From JAABRU01 sp050180235 (GTDB lineage: Bacteria > Desulfobacterota > Desulfobacteria > Desulfobacterales > Desulfococcaceae), in NCBI GenBank assembly GCA_050180235.1, contig JBFXEJ010000063.1:1-35667 (forward strand): a stretch of DNA of 35,667 nucleotides. Reading direction: 5' to 3'. A program made the position numbers and the translations under genes. Numbering within the stretch: the stretch's first letter is position 1; every line of letters begins with the position of its first letter. The notes beneath the pieces are model-generated. The model was not told the origin of the DNA and made no database searches. It was given only the letters and a program-made list of their open reading frames with translations. Below, piece by piece: positions 17,254 through 25,184 of the stretch.

Positions 17254-17400
17254 GCAATCAGAGGAATTCCTGATTGAAAATATGGCAGTCATTCCGGAAT
17301 TATTTCGAGTCCCAAACTTTCAGTTCGGGATTCCTTCGCTCCTGATTTAATGGCATTAAAGTTACTTTTTGGAAAAACACATATGCAGGAAGCTGAGCAT

Positions 17401-17503
17401 AATTAGGCAAACGAAAATTTTCTTGTATTCAAAAAACCGGTTTTTCCCAAAAAATCCGGTTTTTCTGAAAATTTTATGCCCGAAAATTTATGGAAACTTA
17501 CTT
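17401..17503 (+). repeat. Family F palindromic repeat, forward copy
   Basis: Contains a hairpin (AAAAAACCGG ... CCGGTTTTT) and the stretch ATTTTATGCCCGAAAATTTA. It matches the reverse strand of 22356-22461 at about 90 percent by eye. The repeat lies immediately upstream of the CxNCP protein gene and artificially lengthens its open frame. Confidence 0.82.
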
Positions 17504-17536
17504 ACCGGAGTTGCAACGCATCAGATTTACAAAGAA

Positions 17537-18298
17537 ATGAAAATAACCGGCACAATGACAGAAAACAAATCCCTTTCATCAGAAACAGAACCTGTATCCA
17601 TTCAGTACCGATTTACCATGCCCAATGCCATGCTCGAAGAATTCCATGTGGTTCTAGATCCTCTTACTCTGGTGTTTGCAGGGGATCCTCCCCCAAACCC
17701 ACCGGAATGGGCAGGACTTTCCTTTCATAAATGCGCCAACTGTCCTTTTTCTGAAAAAGAGGAGAAATACTGTTCCGTTGCTCTCAATCTCACGGATATT
17801 GTCCGCAGATTTGAGCAGTTGACTTCCCATGACGAAGTGTTCGTGGAAGTGATTACGGAGGAGCGGATTTTTTACAAAAAAACCAGCGCTCAGAGGGGCA
17901 TCAGTTCACTCATGGGCCTGATGATAGCAGGCAGCAAATGCCCCATGACCGATTTTTTCAAACCAATGGCGCGTTTCCATCTTCCCTTTTCCACAGCGGA
18001 TGAAACCATATGGCGGGCTGCATCCACCTGGCTGGTATCCCGGTATTTTCTTCAGAAACAGAGTCAGTCAGCGGATTTTGATCTGCAGGGACTCAACCGG
18101 ATTTACAGCAATATACAGAAACTCAATATCTCCGTTGCCAGACGTCTGCGTGCAGCCTGTGAGGAGGATTCCACGGTCAATGCCATCATCATTCTGGATG
18201 TTTTTGCCAAAAGCCTGCCCACTGTCATTGAGAAATCCCTGGAAAAAATCCGGCCCGCGTTTGAACCCATCCTGCGCAACAATTATGCAGATTTGTGA
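17537..18298 (+). CDS. Conserved protein with CxNCP cysteine motif (DUF6901-like)
   Basis: About 253 residues. An open frame continues upstream but runs through the family F repeat, so the start is placed at ATG 17537 (or 17555); neither has a good ribosome site. A beta-rich N-terminal part (VSIQYRFTMP, VVLDPLTLVFAG) leads to FHKCANCPFSEKEEKYCSVALNL, a four-cysteine pattern that may bind metal. A helical C-terminal half follows (SSLMGLMIAGSKCPMTDFFKPMARFHLPF). Function unknown; the DUF label is from memory of the motif. The gene ends three bases before the histidine kinase, so the two are probably co-transcribed. A role in that signalling pathway is inference. Confidence 0.75.
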   Translation: MKITGTMTENKSLSSETEPVSIQYRFTMPNAMLEEFHVVLDPLTLVFAGDPPPNPPEWAGLSFHKCANCPFSEKEEKYCSVALNLTDIVRRFEQLTSHDEVFVEVITEERIFYKKTSAQRGISSLMGLMIAGSKCPMTDFFKPMARFHLPFSTADETIWRAASTWLVSRYFLQKQSQSADFDLQGLNRIYSNIQKLNISVARRLRAACEEDSTVNAIIILDVFAKSLPTVIEKSLEKIRPAFEPILRNNYADL

Positions 18299-18301
18299 GC
18301 C

Positions 18302-19270
18302 ATGAACCGGACAAAGTGGTTTTATCATCCTGTCTTTGTTTTTATTTTTTCCATAGTGGCCCTGGCCGCATCCCTTGCCCTGTATATTTACTGGTATGTG
18401 AAGGTAAGCACCGGACTTGACGCTCTGGTGAGGAAGTTCAATATTGACTCGGATCAGGTTTTTCAGGCCGAAACCTGGGTCGTCATTCTGGTGCTTTCCA
18501 TACTGGTTGCCATTATTCTCATCGGGATATTCACCATATTCGTCTATAACCAGAAAAATCTGCAACTGTACCGGCTGCAGCACAATTTCATCAACAATTT
18601 CACCCATGAACTCAAAACTCCGGTCACATCCCTGAAACTCTATCTGGAAACATTTCTGAAGCATGAAATCCCCAGAGAGGAACAGATAAAATACATCCGG
18701 TATATGCTCCATGATACCCAGCGTCTTTCGGAAAACATCAGCCGTATTCTGAACCTGGCCCGGATTGAAAGCAAAAACTACAGCGAAGAATTTTCGGAAA
18801 CGGATCTGCCGAATTTCATACGGATGTTCTATGAGAACAACCGCCATCTTTTTGGAAACAGCGATGTGCGTATCAGCGGAGATACGGACAGACCTGTTTT
18901 CTGTTCCATCATTATCCCAATGTTTGAAATGCTTCTGATGAATCTGCTGACCAATTCGATTACATACAATAAATCAGAAACTCCGCGCGTCAGTATCCGC
19001 TTTGAACGGATGAATCGGAAACTGCATATCTTTTTTGAAGACAACGGGATAGGATTTGAAAAAAAGGAAAGAAAAAAAATATTCCGGAAATTCTATCAGA
19101 TAGGGCGCTCAGAAAACATGACGGCCAAAGGCAGCGGACTGGGCCTGTATCTGGTGCAGAACATTGCCCGGATTCACAAAGGGAAAATATTTGCAGACAG
19201 TCCGGGGCCGGGAAAAGGAGCGGTATTTACCCTGATACTTCCTTATAATAAACCTTATAATGCGAATTAA
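18302..19270 (+). CDS. Membrane sensor histidine kinase
   Basis: 322 residues. Two transmembrane helices (about 8-33 and 58-82) bracket a very short periplasmic loop of about 25 residues. The sensor input is therefore probably within the membrane or from a partner. The dimerisation/phosphoacceptor helix has NFTHELKTPVTSL with His102. The ATPase domain has NLLTNSITYN (N box), DNGIGF (G1), FRKFYQ (F box) and GSGLGLYLV (G2). No PAS or HAMP domain is apparent. The last residues (PYNAN) and the stop codon lie inside the palindromic element at 19255-19397. The original C-terminus was thus probably replaced or trimmed slightly by that insertion; no catalytic part is lost. The cognate regulator follows after the element. 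Confidence 0.93.
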   Translation: MNRTKWFYHPVFVFIFSIVALAASLALYIYWYVKVSTGLDALVRKFNIDSDQVFQAETWVVILVLSILVAIILIGIFTIFVYNQKNLQLYRLQHNFINNFTHELKTPVTSLKLYLETFLKHEIPREEQIKYIRYMLHDTQRLSENISRILNLARIESKNYSEEFSETDLPNFIRMFYENNRHLFGNSDVRISGDTDRPVFCSIIIPMFEMLLMNLLTNSITYNKSETPRVSIRFERMNRKLHIFFEDNGIGFEKKERKKIFRKFYQIGRSENMTAKGSGLGLYLVQNIARIHKGKIFADSPGPGKGAVFTLILPYNKPYNAN

Positions 19271-19397
19271 GAGTTAAAAAGTTCAGAATGAACAAAAACA
19301 GATTGTTATATATTCATACTGGATTCCATACAAGATTTGACAACTTTTTAAAAGTTGTCAAATCTTATCGGAATCTGACTCTTAATTCGCATTTATA
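19255..19397. repeat. TIR element between histidine kinase and response regulator
   Basis: Arms TTATAATGCGAATTAAGAGT (19255-19274) and its near-perfect inverse (19378-19398) bound about 143 bp. A central 16-bp hairpin AAGATTTGACAACTTT / AAAGTTGTCAAATCTT (19332-19366) has a 3-base loop. The left arm supplies the stop codon of the kinase. Nothing here is coding. The hairpin may reduce read-through into the regulator gene. Confidence 0.8.
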
Positions 19398-19445
19398 ATA
19401 AAAATGAGGCGGGGGATTTTTTTTCACAGCACAGACAGGAATGAC

Positions 19446-20180
19446 ATGAAAGACGAAAAAAAACGCATTCTGCTCATAGAAGATGAAATACATATTGCAG
19501 AAGGGCTGAAACTGAACCTGAGTTTGCAGGGATATGATGCGCTCATTGCTCCAGACGGTGCAGCAGGGCTGCGGCTCTGGAAGGAATGGAAACCCCATCT
19601 GATCATACTTGATATTATGCTGCCCCTTATTGACGGTCTGTCCGTACTCCAAAGCATCCGCCTTGAGGATGAGCGTCTGCCGGTTCTGATTCTCTCGGCC
19701 AAAGGGGAATCACAGGACAGAATCAGAGGTTTTGCATACGGTACAGACGATTATCTGACCAAACCCTTTGATCTGGAGGAATTTATGCTCCGGGTGGAAC
19801 GGCTTCTGACACGGGTTTCATGGTATGATGACGGAACTGAATCCGCAGGGCATGAAACAGATACGCTTCTTTCCTATTCCTTCGGAGATAATCATATTGA
19901 TTTTAAAAAAAATATGGCACGCTGCCAATGCGGGGACATCCGCCTGACCAGCCAGGAGATCAGACTGCTGAAACTGTTAATAGCGAACCGGGGAAAAATA
20001 CTTTCCCGGACTGAACTGCTGGAGATAGGATGGGGATATACCGGCTCCACATCCACGCGCACAGTGGACAATTTTATCGTCCGCCTCCGCAAATATTTTG
20101 AAAAAAATCCCAAATCACCCGTATATTTCAAAAGCCTGCGATCCGTAGGTTATATTTTTGATCATCCGGATGAAATGTGA
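19446..20180 (+). CDS. OmpR-family response regulator
   Basis: 244 residues. The start ATG 19446 has AGGA five bases upstream; a longer open frame runs back into the TIR element. The receiver domain (1-120) has the acidic pair in LIEDE, the phosphoacceptor D56 in LIILDIMLP, a serine switch residue in ILSAKGE and the lysine in TKPFD. A winged-helix DNA-binding domain (about 145-240) contains LTSQEIRLLKLL, SRTELLEIGWGY and TVDNFIVRLRKYFE. It should be phosphorylated by the upstream kinase and act as a transcription factor; targets cannot be told from the sequence. Confidence 0.95.
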   Translation: MKDEKKRILLIEDEIHIAEGLKLNLSLQGYDALIAPDGAAGLRLWKEWKPHLIILDIMLPLIDGLSVLQSIRLEDERLPVLILSAKGESQDRIRGFAYGTDDYLTKPFDLEEFMLRVERLLTRVSWYDDGTESAGHETDTLLSYSFGDNHIDFKKNMARCQCGDIRLTSQEIRLLKLLIANRGKILSRTELLEIGWGYTGSTSTRTVDNFIVRLRKYFEKNPKSPVYFKSLRSVGYIFDHPDEM

Positions 20181-20260
20181 GAAAGGGTTGAGGTGTCAGA
20201 GAAATAAATACGATCTGACGTTACGCTGCCCTTGCAGAAATCAGGAATTCTCCCGCTTTC

Positions 20261-20324
20261 ACCGTCATTCCGGACTAAGCCGGAATTCAGTTGTTTCAAA
20301 TGATTCTGCAGCCGGTATGACGGT
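20261..20324. repeat. CGTCATTCCGG-type inverted repeat
   Basis: ACCGTCATTCCGG at 20261-20273 pairs with CCGGTATGACGGT at 20312-20324 (12 of 13). This is the common dispersed GTCATTCCGG palindrome type. It lies between the convergent response regulator and lysC operons; no other feature is seen in 20181-20413. Confidence 0.6.
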
Positions 20325-20413
20325 TACTGTTTTGTCAAATCAGTGAAAGCAGGTGTCCGGAAATGTCTGAAAAAAATTCCGGACGGCAGAGCGGGTTATA
20401 TCCGCGCACTGCC

Positions 20414-20512
20414 TCAGAAAAAAGCCCCATATGCCCGGCAAAGAATCATAACAGCAATGATCGCGCCTGTTATCAGAAGCATCAGCATCTGTTCGGGGCT
20501 GAATTTTTTCAC
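20414..20512 (-). CDS. Possible 32-residue single-pass membrane peptide after lysC
   Basis: GTG at 20512 lies four bases after the lysC stop. The peptide begins with a basic/polar stretch (KKFSPEQ), followed by a hydrophobic segment MLMLLITGAIIAVMILC, a short basic patch and TGA. The amphipathic start, one transmembrane helix and tight spacing suggest a real small protein of the lysC operon. There is no independent ribosome site beyond the lysC end, so translation would have to be coupled. No family recognised. Confidence 0.4.
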   Translation of the reverse strand: MKKFSPEQMLMLLITGAIIAVMILCRAYGAFF

Positions 20513-20516
20513 AGGA

Positions 20517-21734
20517 TTATTCTTTGTCCAAACCAAAGGCCGTATGCAGCGCGCGGACCGCAAGTTCCGCGTATTTCTCTGTAATCACGCAGGAGATATG
20601 AATCTCTGAGGTGCTGATCATACGGATATTGATATTTTCCGCAGCCAGAGTGGAAAACATCTTTACAGCCACGCCTGCATGGTTTTTCATGCCAACGCCC
20701 ACGACCGAAACCTTGGCAATATTTCTGTCTCCATGCACTTCTTTGGCCCCAAGTTCTTTGACCACTTTCTCTTCAATTTCCACTGCCCGGTCCAGATCGG
20801 TTTTGGGAACTGTGAAGGCAATGTCATTGGTTCCGTTTTTTGGGGCAGACTGGATAATCATATCAACCACAATCCCGGCATCTGCAATGGGTGTAAGGAT
20901 TTTTGCCGCGACACCGGGCTGATCCGGCACGCCTTTGATCACAATGCGCGCGTCATTTTTGCTGCAGGTGATGCCGGACACCACCAGTCTTTCCATATCT
21001 GTATATTCATTTACAACCATTGTTCCCTCCTCTTCGGAAAATGATGAACGCACATGCACAGGCACATTGAATTTTTTGGCAAACTCCACAGAGCGGATTT
21101 GCAGCACTTTTGCCCCCAGACTGGCCATTTCCAGCATTTCGTCATAGGTGACTTTGCTCATTTTCCGGGCTTTGGCGCAGATATTGGGATCAGTGGTATA
21201 AACGCCGTCCACATCTGTGTAGATTTCACATACATTTGCATTGATGGCTGCGGCAATGGCCACAGCAGAGGTATCTGATCCGCCCCGGCCCAAAGTGGTG
21301 ATATTGCCTCCGGGATCCATGCCCTGAAATCCGGCTATCACAACAATTTTACGGTTTTCCACCAGTTGCTTGATCCATTTGGCCCCGACCTCGTTAATCC
21401 GGGCATTGCCATACGCACAGTCTGTGCGCACCTCAGCCTGAAAGCCCATCAGTGACTGTGCGGGATAATTCATGGAAATCAGGGTCATGGCAAGCAGGGC
21501 AGAGGTGGTCTGCTCGCCTGTGGCAAGAAGAACATCCAGTTCCCGCGTGTCAGGCCGCTTTGAAATCTCCTTTGCCATTCCGATCAGTTTGTCTGTAACT
21601 CCGGACATGGCAGACAGAATGACCACCACATCATTTCCCTGATCAAAGGTGCGTGCCACCCGTTTTGCCACATTCTGTATCCGTTCGATATTTGCGACAG
21701 ATGTGCCGCCGTATTTCTGTACAATTAAAGCCAT
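20517..21734 (-). CDS. lysC: Aspartate kinase
   Basis: Aspartokinase phosphorylates L-aspartate with ATP, the first step to lysine, threonine, methionine and diaminopimelate. The 405 residues match single-chain aspartokinases with an N-terminal kinase domain and two C-terminal ACT domains. Motifs are VQKYGGTSVA (6-15), TTSALLAMTLISMNYPAQSL, and the nucleotide loop TTLGRGGSDTSAVA. The ACT domains cover about 265-405 (VVGVGMKNHAGVAVKMFSTL) and bind amino acids for feedback control. Start ATG 21734 has AAGGAG five bases upstream and overlaps the tsaE end by ten bases, so the pair is translationally linked. Confidence 0.97.
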   Translation of the reverse strand: MALIVQKYGGTSVANIERIQNVAKRVARTFDQGNDVVVILSAMSGVTDKLIGMAKEISKRPDTRELDVLLATGEQTTSALLAMTLISMNYPAQSLMGFQAEVRTDCAYGNARINEVGAKWIKQLVENRKIVVIAGFQGMDPGGNITTLGRGGSDTSAVAIAAAINANVCEIYTDVDGVYTTDPNICAKARKMSKVTYDEMLEMASLGAKVLQIRSVEFAKKFNVPVHVRSSFSEEEGTMVVNEYTDMERLVVSGITCSKNDARIVIKGVPDQPGVAAKILTPIADAGIVVDMIIQSAPKNGTNDIAFTVPKTDLDRAVEIEEKVVKELGAKEVHGDRNIAKVSVVGVGMKNHAGVAVKMFSTLAAENINIRMISTSEIHISCVITEKYAELAVRALHTAFGLDKE

Positions 21735-22210
21735 TGCTGCTCCTTGATTTTTTTTTCCGCCTTATTCAGCAGATTCTCTTCCGAATGTCCGTTCGGATGC
21801 AGAGTGATTCTGCGTGTTCCATCATCTGATATTTCCAGATGAATGGCAAGATAATCTTTCAGTTCCCCTCTGTAAAGTCTGTCGGCCCACTCAATGACCG
21901 CAACCGCATCCTCCCTGAAACTGTCATACAGGCCAATGTCCTCAAAATCTGCATTGTTTTCCAGCCGGTACAGATCAATATGAAAAAGCGTGCACCGTCC
22001 CGGATATTCATGGATCAGGGTATAGGTGGGGCTGGTGACAGCATATTCCGCAGGAATATCCAGGCCCCGCGCCAGGCCCCGGACAAACGCGGTTTTGCCG
22101 CTGCCCAGTTCCCCGGTCATGGCAATCACAGTGCCGGGTTTCACGAGCCTGCCGATGATTTCTCCCAAAGCGGATGTCTGCTCCGGAGATCGTGTAATTA
22201 TATTTATCAT
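21725..22210 (-). CDS. tsaE: tRNA N6-threonylcarbamoyladenosine biosynthesis ATPase TsaE
   Basis: TsaE is the P-loop ATPase that works with TsaB and TsaD to place threonylcarbamoyl on A37 of ANN-decoding tRNAs. The 161 residues show Walker A MTGELGSGKTAFVRGLARGL, then TSPTYTLIHEY and FHIDLYRL, the conserved family blocks. VIEWADR follows. ATG 22210 is chosen over an in-frame TTG two codons earlier; the ribosome site is weak. The gene overlaps lysC, a common arrangement in this group of bacteria. tsaB and tsaD are not in the window. Confidence 0.95.
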   Translation of the reverse strand: MINIITRSPEQTSALGEIIGRLVKPGTVIAMTGELGSGKTAFVRGLARGLDIPAEYAVTSPTYTLIHEYPGRCTLFHIDLYRLENNADFEDIGLYDSFREDAVAVIEWADRLYRGELKDYLAIHLEISDDGTRRITLHPNGHSEENLLNKAEKKIKEQQWL

Positions 22211-22355
22211 ATTCAAATTCAGATTGTTATATGTAAAAAAACAAGAAAATGCCAGCTTCTTTTTGCCGTTTTTATGCTATTGCATGAAAAAAAACAAGAA
22301 ATTTTCTCCGCAGTTTCGGTATATTTATATTTTTTGTTCTTTGGAGTGCAAAAAT

Positions 22356-22461
22356 TAAGTAAGGTTCCATAAATTTTCGGGCATAAAATTTTCAGAAAAA
22401 CCGGATTTTTTGGAAAAATCCGGTTTTTTGAATACACGGAAAATTTTGTTTGCCTACTTAA
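22356..22461 (-). repeat. Family F palindromic repeat, inverted copy
   Basis: The reverse complement closely matches 17401-17503. An internal hairpin reads AAAAACCGGATTTTTT...AAAAATCCGGTTTTTT, and the outer ends contain TTAAGTA-type inverted bases. It lies upstream of tsaE, in a 670-base gap (22211-22881) that otherwise holds the TIR element at 22653-22794 and no gene. Confidence 0.82.
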
Positions 22462-22652
22462 GCAGAGCGGTTTTCTGCATCTGCTCACTTTCATTCCGGT
22501 AAAATAATCTTATGGCATTAGGGAAATATTCATCTTGACAAGACAAAATTTACAATATATTTTTTGAAAACAGACAAAATCAGTAATCTTCCGTATGTTT
22601 TTATATATAATTTTTTCAGAAATCCGGCCTGTCTGAAAAAAACAGACTTAAT

Positions 22653-22794
22653 TTAACCCAGGTTGCCAGTTATAAAGGGGTTTAATTTTTTGAAATATTG
22701 TCAAAACAAAAGGTTATAAATTTTACCTGTTTTCTGCATAAAAATCTGCCCCTTGAAATCGTTACGATTTTTTATAACTGGCAACCTGGGTTAA
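22653..22794. repeat. Miniature element with perfect 24-bp terminal inverted repeats
   Basis: 22653-22676 (TTAACCCAGGTTGCCAGTTA and four more bases) is exactly repeated in inverse at 22771-22794. The 142-bp element has no reading frame of note. Perfect ends suggest recent insertion. It sits about 90 bases upstream of mop. Confidence 0.9.
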
Positions 22795-22881
22795 TTTATA
22801 CACCAACATTCCGGTTTGTCTGCTTTTATGCCGGAAACAGCCGGATTTGAAATACAATATTAACAGATAAAGGAGGAAAAC

Positions 22882-23091
22882 ATGAAATTCAGTGCAAGAA
22901 ACGTGTTTCGGGGAAAAGTTGTATCTCTGAAAAAAGGGCCGGTGAATTCGGAGGTAATAATAAAGACTCCGGAAGGACTGGAAATTGTCTCCACAGTAAC
23001 CACCGAGTCTGCGGAGCATATGGGACTGGCAAAAGGGAGCGATGCAACCGCCCTGATCAAGGCAACGCAGGTAATGCTTGTCTCAGAATAA
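22882..23091 (+). CDS. mop: Molybdenum-pterin/molybdate-binding protein (Mop, molbindin)
   Basis: A 69-residue single TOBE/Mop domain. SARNVFRGKVVSLKKGPVNSEV and the later IVSTVTTESAEHMGLAKGS and KATQVMLV are the family's conserved segments. Such proteins assemble as hexamers that bind molybdate or tungstate oxyanions in the cytoplasm. AAAGGAGG lies just upstream of the ATG. A strong terminator follows the gene, so mop is transcribed separately from modBAC. Because ModC here lacks its own TOBE domain, Mop may supply the intracellular oxyanion-binding function; that link is inference. Confidence 0.94.
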   Translation: MKFSARNVFRGKVVSLKKGPVNSEVIIKTPEGLEIVSTVTTESAEHMGLAKGSDATALIKATQVMLVSE

Positions 23092-23114
23092 TATAAAACA
23101 GATGCTTTTTATTG

Positions 23115-23144
23115 CCTCCTTCCTTTCAGGAAGGAGGTTTTTTT
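23115..23144 (+). terminator. Intrinsic terminator of mop
   Basis: CCTCCTTCC-TTTCA-GGAAGGAGG, a 9-bp perfect stem with a 5-base loop, directly followed by seven T residues, 24 bases after the mop stop. Confidence 0.92.
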
Positions 23145-23340
23145 GTGCAAAAAACCGCTTTGCTTAATTTTTGCACTCCTCTGTATACAATATTGTATTT
23201 CAAAGCATTGAAAATTACATAAATGAAATATCCAAAGTGATCTGAAAAAGTGTTTTTTTGACAAAAAAAATAATTTCAATCCTGCAAGCAATTGAGTTAT
23301 AAAAGATTATACAGATCATATCCCCCCATTTTTTCCGCAT

Positions 23341-23356
23341 TGGCACGGAAATTGTT
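23341..23356 (+). promoter_or_regulatory. Candidate sigma-54 (-24/-12) promoter for modBAC
   Basis: TGGCACG-GAAA-TTGTT matches the TGGCACG-N4-TTGCW consensus except for T in place of C in the -12 element. It lies about 167 bases upstream of modB, in the 23145-23522 gap, where no ModE-like box was convincingly found. Confidence 0.35.
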
Positions 23357-23522
23357 TATTCTTTCACAGATTCCGGCTTTACGGGATAAGCTGATTATGA
23401 TATGCTGTGATTAATCGTCATTTCATGTATTTTCAGAGCATAAAATTACCGTATATTACCAAAAAAAACTATAAATCCGCATATTGGGAACGGACAGACC
23501 GCAGCATCAGTCAGGAGAAAAC

Positions 23523-24197
23523 ATGTTTTCTGCCCAGTTGAATCTTGCACCTTTATGGCTGACCCTGAAAGTGGCCTCATTTGCCACGGCAGCGGCTCTT
23601 TTGGCCGGTGTCTGCCTGGGATTTATGATTGCCAAAAAACAGATATGGGGACGGGACTGGCTGGATGCGATTCTGGCACTGCCGCTGGTGCTTCCGCCCA
23701 CAGTGCTGGGATATTACCTCATTGTTCTGCTCGGACGCAGGGGATGGATTGGTTCCTGGCTGCGGGAAACCTTTGGCATATCCCTGATTTTCACATGGCA
23801 GGGCGCAGTGATAGCCTCTGCGGTGGTCTCCCTGCCGCTGGTGTTCAAATCTGCGCGTTCCGCATTTGAGGCTGTGGATGCAAATCTTGAAAATGCTGCC
23901 CGCACTCTTGGCTCATCTGAAATGGGCGTGTTTTTCAGGGTTTCCCTGCCGCTGGCATTTCCCGGCATACTGGCCGGAACCATGCTGGCCTTTGCCCGTG
24001 CCATGGGGGAATTCGGAGCGACACTGATGGTGGCCGGAAATCTGCCCGGAAAAACCCAGACCCTTTCCATGGCCGTTTATGATGCTGTGCAGGCCGGGAA
24101 TGATCAACTGGCCACCACCCTTGTAATCCTCACCTCATCGGTGTGCGTGCTGATTCTTTTTGTTTCGGGAAAACTGCTGAAAAAAGAAGGAATCTGA
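23523..24197 (+). CDS. modB: Molybdate ABC transporter permease
   Basis: 224 residues. Start ATG 23523 follows CAGGAG. Hydrophobic segments alternate with short loops, giving about five membrane helices. The ABC-docking EAA loop reads ENAARTLGSSEMGVFFRVSLPLAFPGILAG with the conserved A and G. PLVLPPTVLGYYL near the N-terminus and RAMGEFGATLMVAGN are typical of ModB. It forms the inner-membrane channel with ModC. modA follows 74 bases on, so the order is modB-modA-modC rather than the more usual modABC. Confidence 0.95.
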   Translation: MFSAQLNLAPLWLTLKVASFATAAALLAGVCLGFMIAKKQIWGRDWLDAILALPLVLPPTVLGYYLIVLLGRRGWIGSWLRETFGISLIFTWQGAVIASAVVSLPLVFKSARSAFEAVDANLENAARTLGSSEMGVFFRVSLPLAFPGILAGTMLAFARAMGEFGATLMVAGNLPGKTQTLSMAVYDAVQAGNDQLATTLVILTSSVCVLILFVSGKLLKKEGI

Positions 24198-24271
24198 ATT
24201 TCCATATTGGAAGAATGAAACAAAGACAAAAACCGGAATTTAAGACTTCCGGAACTGAAAGGAGAAGAGAA

Positions 24272-25096
24272 ATGAAAAAAACAAAATGTTTTCCGCTGAT
24301 TCCCCTCTTGAGAGGGGATAAAGGGGTGTGTTCAGGAAAACAGGCAAAATGTTTCCTGCTGGCTGTGCTCACGTTTTTTCTGATTCCCTGCGTTGTTTGC
24401 GGGGCTGAGGAAATCACAGTATCTGCCGCGGCCAGTCTGACCAATGCCATGACAAAAGCAGGGCAGTCTTTTGAAAATGCCAATCCGGGCATAAAGGTGA
24501 TATTCAATTTTGCAGCTTCCGGCGCGCTGCTCCAGCAGATCAAACAGGGAGCGCCTGTGGATGTGTTCGCATCAGCAGACCAAAAATCTATGGATATGGC
24601 AGAAGCCGAGAAACTGGTGCTGCCTGAAACCCGGAAGAATTTTGTGAAAAACACTCTGGTGCTGGCCGTTCCCGCGGATTCTGCCCTGACAGTGAAATCG
24701 CCGGAGGATCTGAAGCAGAGCGGAATAAAAAAGATTGCTGTGGGAAATCCGGAAACCGTGCCTGCGGGCAGATATGCCCGTGAATCTCTGACAGGATACG
24801 GGCTTTGGGATGTGCTGACCGACAAATTCATTTACGCAAGTACTGTGCGTCAGGTTCTGGATTATCTTATCCGGGGCGAGGTGGATGCAGGATTTGTCTA
24901 TTCCACAGATGCGGCTGTCGCAGGTGAAAAGGTCAAAGTGATGCTGGAAATGGGAAAGCATAAACCTGTCATTTATCCCATTGCTGTTGTGTCTGCAAGC
25001 GAAAAAAAGGAATCTGCACAGCGTTTGATGGATTTTGTCCTCAGTGATGCGGGACAGGCCGTATTTGCGGAATTCGGTTTCAGTAGACCGGAATAA
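24272..25096 (+). CDS. modA: Molybdate-binding periplasmic protein, with an expanded signal peptide
   Basis: Mature ModA starts near AEEITVSAAASLTNAM and continues with VIFNFAASGALLQQI, QGAPVDVFASADQKSMD, LVLAVPAD, and DAGFVYSTDA, all family blocks for the oxyanion pocket. Start ATG 24272 follows GAAAGGAGAAG. The N-terminus before the hydrophobic core is unusually long. KTKCFPLIPLLRGDKGVCSG precedes a second KQAKCFLLAVLTFFLIP, so the KCF-LL motif is duplicated 21 codons apart. The spacer encodes the widespread CCCCTCTTGAGAGGGG palindrome in frame. The core signal remains, with cleavage probably after VCG-A; export efficiency may be altered. 274 residues in all. Confidence 0.94.
   Translation: MKKTKCFPLIPLLRGDKGVCSGKQAKCFLLAVLTFFLIPCVVCGAEEITVSAAASLTNAMTKAGQSFENANPGIKVIFNFAASGALLQQIKQGAPVDVFASADQKSMDMAEAEKLVLPETRKNFVKNTLVLAVPADSALTVKSPEDLKQSGIKKIAVGNPETVPAGRYARESLTGYGLWDVLTDKFIYASTVRQVLDYLIRGEVDAGFVYSTDAAVAGEKVKVMLEMGKHKPVIYPIAVVSASEKKESAQRLMDFVLSDAGQAVFAEFGFSRPE
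24282..24361 (+). repeat. In-frame palindromic insertion in the modA signal sequence with flanking duplication
   Basis: CAAAATGTTTTCCGCTG (24282-24298) and CAAAATGTTTCCTGCTG (24345-24361) are direct repeats with two mismatches, exactly 63 bases apart. Between them is CCCCTCTTGAGAGGGG, a hairpin, followed by ATAAAGGGGTGTG. It looks like an inserted repeat unit with a target duplication that kept the reading frame. Confidence 0.75.
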
Positions 25097-25184
25097 CCAT
25101 ATTCTGTCAGCTTTGAATCCGGTTTCTGCCCGATGACCGGATAAACCGTATTTTTTCCAAAAAATCAGATGGTTTTGTCCTAAA

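Noticed and set aside
17369..17536. Upstream extension of the CxNCP protein frame
   Set aside because: It is the translation of the family F repeat, also open in the inverted copy near 22400; not conserved coding sequence.
20343..20609. Short plus-strand frames across the lysC 3' end
   Set aside because: They overlap lysC antisense, with biased composition and no ribosome sites.
22653..22794. Interpretation of the perfect inverted repeat as the mop transcription terminator or riboswitch
   Set aside because: It lies far upstream, has no U-tract and no known molybdenum-cofactor RNA motif core; a mobile element explains it better.
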